Positions 61,240 to 64,000 of a stretch of 64,000 bases of DNA are shown piece by piece. The stretch lies in NCBI RefSeq assembly GCF_020447315.1, contig NZ_JAJADQ010000008.1, forward strand, positions 62,001-126,000, written 5' to 3'. The notes under the pieces are model-generated. The model was not told where the DNA came from, did no database searches, and saw only the letters and a program-made list of their open reading frames with translations. Source of the stretch: Hymenobacter nitidus (lineage in GTDB: Bacteria; Bacteroidota; Bacteroidia; Cytophagales; Hymenobacteraceae). Numbering within the stretch: position 1 is the stretch's first letter; each line of letters begins with the position of its first letter. A program made the position numbers and the translations under genes.

Positions 61240-61755
61240 ATGACTATTCAACTGCACCCCCTGACAGAAGCGCACTGGCCTGCCGTGCGCGCCATCTATG
61301 AGCAAGGAATTGCCACCGGCAACGCCACCTTCCAGACCGAAGCGCCCGAGTGGGACGCCTGGAACACCGGCCACCTGGCCCATAGCCGGCTGGTAGCCGA
61401 GGCCGCCGACGGACAGATAGTGGGCTGGGCGGCTCTCACGCCGGTTTCGGGCCGTTGCGTATATGCCGGCGTGGCTGAAATTAGCGTGTATGTGGCCGCC
61501 GCCGCCCGGGGGCACGGCGTGGGCCGCCAGCTGCTGCAGGCCCTGGTGGCCGAGTCGGAGCAGCACGGTATCTGGACGCTGCAGGCGGGTATTTTTCCCG
61601 AAAACGCGGCCAGCGTCCGCCTCCACGAAGCTGCCGGTTTCCGCGTAGTCGGCCAGCGGGAGCGAATCGGGCAGATGCACGGTGTGTGGCGCGACACGGT
61701 GCTGCTGGAGCGCCGCAGCGCTACGGTAGGCGCCGAAACGGTGGCTTTGGCTTAG
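61240..61755 (+). CDS. arsN: Phosphinothricin/ArsN-type GNAT acetyltransferase
   Basis: 171 residues from ATG 61240. The acetyl-CoA loop is ISVYVAAAARGHGVGRQLLQALVAESE, and the PAT-type signature is visible: IYEQGIATGNATFQTEAPEW at the start, VYAGVAEISVYV, GIFPENAASVRLHEAAGFRVVGQRERIGQMHGVWRDTVLLER. ArsN1 enzymes of this type acetylate arsinothricin and phosphinothricin and are found in ars operons. Its place, 12 bases after a metallophosphoesterase in an arsR-led run, supports the arsN assignment over a plain PAT; the substrate is still inferred. No arsenite pump or ArsC is seen beside it. Confidence 0.85.
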   Translation: MTIQLHPLTEAHWPAVRAIYEQGIATGNATFQTEAPEWDAWNTGHLAHSRLVAEAADGQIVGWAALTPVSGRCVYAGVAEISVYVAAAARGHGVGRQLLQALVAESEQHGIWTLQAGIFPENAASVRLHEAAGFRVVGQRERIGQMHGVWRDTVLLERRSATVGAETVALA

Positions 61756-61790
61756 CGCCGGCCCTAAAAAATCAACTACCCAGCTGTCAG

Positions 61791-61832
61791 GCAGCAGGCC
61801 GGCCCGAGATACTTCTGGGGCCGGCCTGCTGC
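61791..61832 (+). terminator. Terminator-like hairpin after the arsR operon
   Basis: A 15-base perfect GC-rich inverted repeat (61791-61805 and 61818-61832, loop 12), 35 bases after the last stop. The following T-tract is weak (TTGATAAT). Confidence 0.7.
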
Positions 61833-62152
61833 TTGATAATCCGGAATCGTTTGCTCTGTTTTCCGCAGGAGCAGCTGCCGGCCGCCGTAGGGCGTGTAGC
61901 ACCGAAACCGCCATTGTGCCGAAAATAGCGGCGGGTGCCGGGAAATATGCCTCACTAGGCGCCGATTTGCGCGGCTACATTCGCCAGTTAATGATAAATT
62001 TACCGATGCCTGGGCAGCAAGGGCTTATTCCTGAAAACCAGCGGCGGGAGCGGGGCGGTCAGGTGTCTTGCACCAGGAAGTGAGCGAAGTGTCGTATCGG
62101 GTTTGAGGAAAAATATACTACTTGCCCTTATACCTCCCAATTGACGATTGTT
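61833..62152. other. Intergenic region before the sensor kinase, no gene seen
   Basis: 320 bases without a credible gene. A TACATTCG element resembling the -7 box occurs near 61976-61983 and could drive the kinase gene, with a long leader. Nothing else is recognised. Confidence 0.4.
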
Positions 62153-64000
62153 GTGAAGGAACAATACTCTAGCAAGCTGGCCAGTCATTGGGAGAACGAC
62201 CTGCAACTACTGCAGCAGGCTTTCGATGCCCTCGTAGTGCTCGATGAGCGGGGCCGCCTCCTGTGGGGCAACGCCGGCCTGACAAACCTGCTGGGTTATT
62301 CCCCGCAGGCACTGCACCACCAGGAACCCTGGCAGCTGCTGCGCGGCAGCGGCCCGGGCGCGGTTGCGCTGGCCTACCTAACTCAGCAGCTGAGCACGCG
62401 GCAGGCCTTTCGCTACGAGGCCAGCCTCGCCCATCAGGATGGCTCCCCACGCTGGGTCCGGGTCCAGATCCAGCCGCTTCCGGCGGCCCCGGGCGAACCG
62501 GCGCAGTTTGTAGGCCTCCTGGAAGATATTGCCGAGGCCAAAGCCACCCAGCAGGCCCTGGCCGAGAGCGAGCAGCGCTGGCAGCTGGCCATGGAGCGTT
62601 TCGGCGATGGCGCCTGGGAGTTCAACTACCAGACCGGAGAAGAGTACTTTTCGGCCGCCTACCAAACCATGCTGGGCTACACCGAAGCGGAGTTTGCCCG
62701 CACGCCGCAGGGTTGGCTTACCCACGTGCACCCCGATGATATTGCGGCCAGTCTGCAGGCTTCGGCGGCCTATTTGCGCGGAGAGCTGCCGATTTATTCC
62801 ATCGAGCGGCGCCTGCGCTGCAAAAACGGCGACTACAAGTGGGTGCTGACCCGCGGCCTGGTAACCAAGTATGATGAGCAGGGCCAGCCCCTGATTATGA
62901 CGGGCGTGCACACCGATATTTCGGCCCTGAAGGCTGCTAATGCCACCATCGAAGCTTCCCGTTTGCGTCTGTCGACCACCATTGCCAACTTTCAGGAGGG
63001 CATTCTGCTGGTGGATGAGCACCACCGGGTGGTGCTGGCCAACGAGGCCATTTGCCGGCTGTTTCAGGCCCGCAGCACCCCGCAGGAGCTGGTCGGGCTG
63101 GATGCCCGGCAATTTGGGCAGCTTGCCAAAAACCGTTTTAAGGAAGAGGAAGAGTTTCGGGCGCGCTACGAGGCGCTGGTGCTCAACTGCCAGCTGACGA
63201 CAGGCGAAATCTTTCTGCTCAAAAATGGCCGCTCCCTGCAGTGCGACTTCGTGCCGATTCACGTCGATGCCACCTACATCGGCTACCTCTGGAAGTTTGA
63301 GGATATCACCGAGCGCCGCGACAACGAGGAGAACCTGCGCCGCCGGGAGGAAAAATACCGGGGCATCATTGAGAACATGAAGCTGGGCCTGGTCGAGCGC
63401 GACCATACCGGGGAAGTGGCCTACGTGAACCAGGCTTTCTGCGACATTACCGGCTTCACGGCCGAGGAGCTGCTGCACCAAAGCGCCATGCAGCACGTGC
63501 TGGGTGAGGCCGGGGCGCTTTTCGTGGCCGAAAAAAACACCAACCGGTTCCGGGGTGTCTCGGAAACCTACGAAATGACCATCGTCACCAAAGCCGGGCA
63601 GCGCCGCTGGGTGCTGGTGAGCGGGGCCCCCGTCTACGACCAGGAGCGGCGGGTGAGCGGGGCCATCAGCATCACGCTCGACATCACCCACCAGAAGGAG
63701 CTGGAGCATAATCTGCGGGCCGCTAAGGAGTCGGCCGAGGAGTCGGCGCGCAGCAAGGAGCTGTTTCTGGCCAACATGAGCCACGAAATCCGCACGCCCA
63801 TGAACGCCATTCTGGGCATGGGGCAGCTGCTGGCCAAAACTCCGCTCAACGACGAGCAGCAGAACTATCTGCGCGCCATTGCCACGTCCGGCGAAAACCT
63901 GCTGGTTATTATCAATGATATTCTGGACCTGTCCAAGATCGGGGCCAGCCAGCTTTCCATCGAGCGGATCGGCTTCAACCTAGCCACGCTGCTGGGGCAG
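62153..64000 (+). CDS. Multi-PAS sensor histidine kinase (3' end outside window)
   Basis: Open to the right edge: 616 visible codons from GTG 62153 (in-frame TTG at 62141 is possible). It has four PAS-type modules: the first ~10-125, the second ~140-255 with PAC-like RRLRCKNGDYKWVLTRGLV, a third ~270-390 (FQEGILLVDEHHRVVLANEAI), and the fourth ~410-520 (RGIIENMKLGLVERDHTGEVAYVNQAFC). The dimerisation/phospho-acceptor domain begins at about 520 with the H-box H544 in FLANMSHEIRTPMNAILGMG. The ATPase and any receiver are outside the window. No signal peptide or transmembrane segment is seen, so it is a soluble, cytoplasmic sensor, possibly hybrid in type. The input signal is unknown. Confidence 0.9.
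   Translation, partial: MKEQYSSKLASHWENDLQLLQQAFDALVVLDERGRLLWGNAGLTNLLGYSPQALHHQEPWQLLRGSGPGAVALAYLTQQLSTRQAFRYEASLAHQDGSPRWVRVQIQPLPAAPGEPAQFVGLLEDIAEAKATQQALAESEQRWQLAMERFGDGAWEFNYQTGEEYFSAAYQTMLGYTEAEFARTPQGWLTHVHPDDIAASLQASAAYLRGELPIYSIERRLRCKNGDYKWVLTRGLVTKYDEQGQPLIMTGVHTDISALKAANATIEASRLRLSTTIANFQEGILLVDEHHRVVLANEAICRLFQARSTPQELVGLDARQFGQLAKNRFKEEEEFRARYEALVLNCQLTTGEIFLLKNGRSLQCDFVPIHVDATYIGYLWKFEDITERRDNEENLRRREEKYRGIIENMKLGLVERDHTGEVAYVNQAFCDITGFTAEELLHQSAMQHVLGEAGALFVAEKNTNRFRGVSETYEMTIVTKAGQRRWVLVSGAPVYDQERRVSGAISITLDITHQKELEHNLRAAKESAEESARSKELFLANMSHEIRTPMNAILGMGQLLAKTPLNDEQQNYLRAIATSGENLLVIINDILDLSKIGASQLSIERIGFNLATLLGQ

Noticed and set aside
1..64000. CRISPR arrays, insertion sequences and prophage genes
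   Set aside because: No regularly spaced repeats, transposase motifs or phage structural genes were seen.

Overview
The window looks like chromosome of a Hymenobacter-like member of the Cytophagales (Bacteroidota). The evidence is high-GC coding DNA, promoters with a Bacteroidota-type -7 box (TAnnTTTG), a TonB-dependent receptor with an N-terminal carboxypeptidase-like domain, an ECF sigma factor paired with a membrane-anchored beta-barrel protein, many SpII lipoproteins, Mqo, and urocanase/imidazolonepropionase. No ribosomal RNA, CRISPR array, intact insertion sequence or prophage was seen, so genus placement is an inference from gene content.

Layout. 1-9.5 kb: a metallo-beta-lactamase-fold protein cut by the left edge, a Gly/Ser/Thr-rich lipoprotein, hutU, and small metabolic and membrane genes including a frameshifted lipoprotein gene and a voltage-gated K+ channel-like protein. 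9.7-17.3 kb: an NmrA-like reductase, a flavin monooxygenase, MscS, small unknowns and a PAP2 phosphatase. 17.5-24.6 kb: lipoprotein, CtlX-type hydrolase, methyltransferase, mqo, an outer-membrane protein and an SDR. 24.7-29.7 kb: a TonB receptor and a three-gene minus-strand run ending pncA-ligT. 30-32.5 kb: a spore-photoproduct-lyase homologue and hutI. 32.5-35.9 kb: a sigma/anti-sigma-like/lipoprotein operon. 36.1-39.2 kb: five tightly packed genes (PhzF, DoxX-like, DUF2071, methyltransferase-like, membrane protein). 39.2-47.5 kb: ruvC, a coupled flippase-like/glycosyltransferase pair, a TPR lipoprotein, cytochrome c, an orphan DppC-type permease and a SpoIIE-type phosphatase. 47.6-54.9 kb: surface polysaccharide locus (Wzy/O-antigen ligase, Wzz, Wzx, two glycosyltransferases, polysaccharide deacetylase). 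54.9-57.1 kb: tatD, asparaginase, tRNA-Ser(GGA). 57.1-59.5 kb: a gene-poor, lower-GC stretch. 59.5-61.8 kb: an arsR-led operon with a DUF6428 protein, a metallophosphoesterase and an ArsN/phosphinothricin-type acetyltransferase. The right edge cuts a multi-PAS sensor kinase.

Most notable are: (i) the sigma-linked protein at 33549-35339, whose sequence predicts a cytoplasmic N-terminus, one inner-membrane helix, a long disordered linker and a C-terminal outer-membrane barrel in one chain; (ii) the ars-like operon that lacks an efflux pump and arsenate reductase but carries an ArsN-type enzyme and two proteins with Cys-rich tails; (iii) an SplB homologue with all four key cysteines in a non-sporulating lineage; (iv) long AT-rich inverted repeats that punctuate the 46-56 kb region. 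Two real genes are open at the window edges (1-1065 and 62153-64000).
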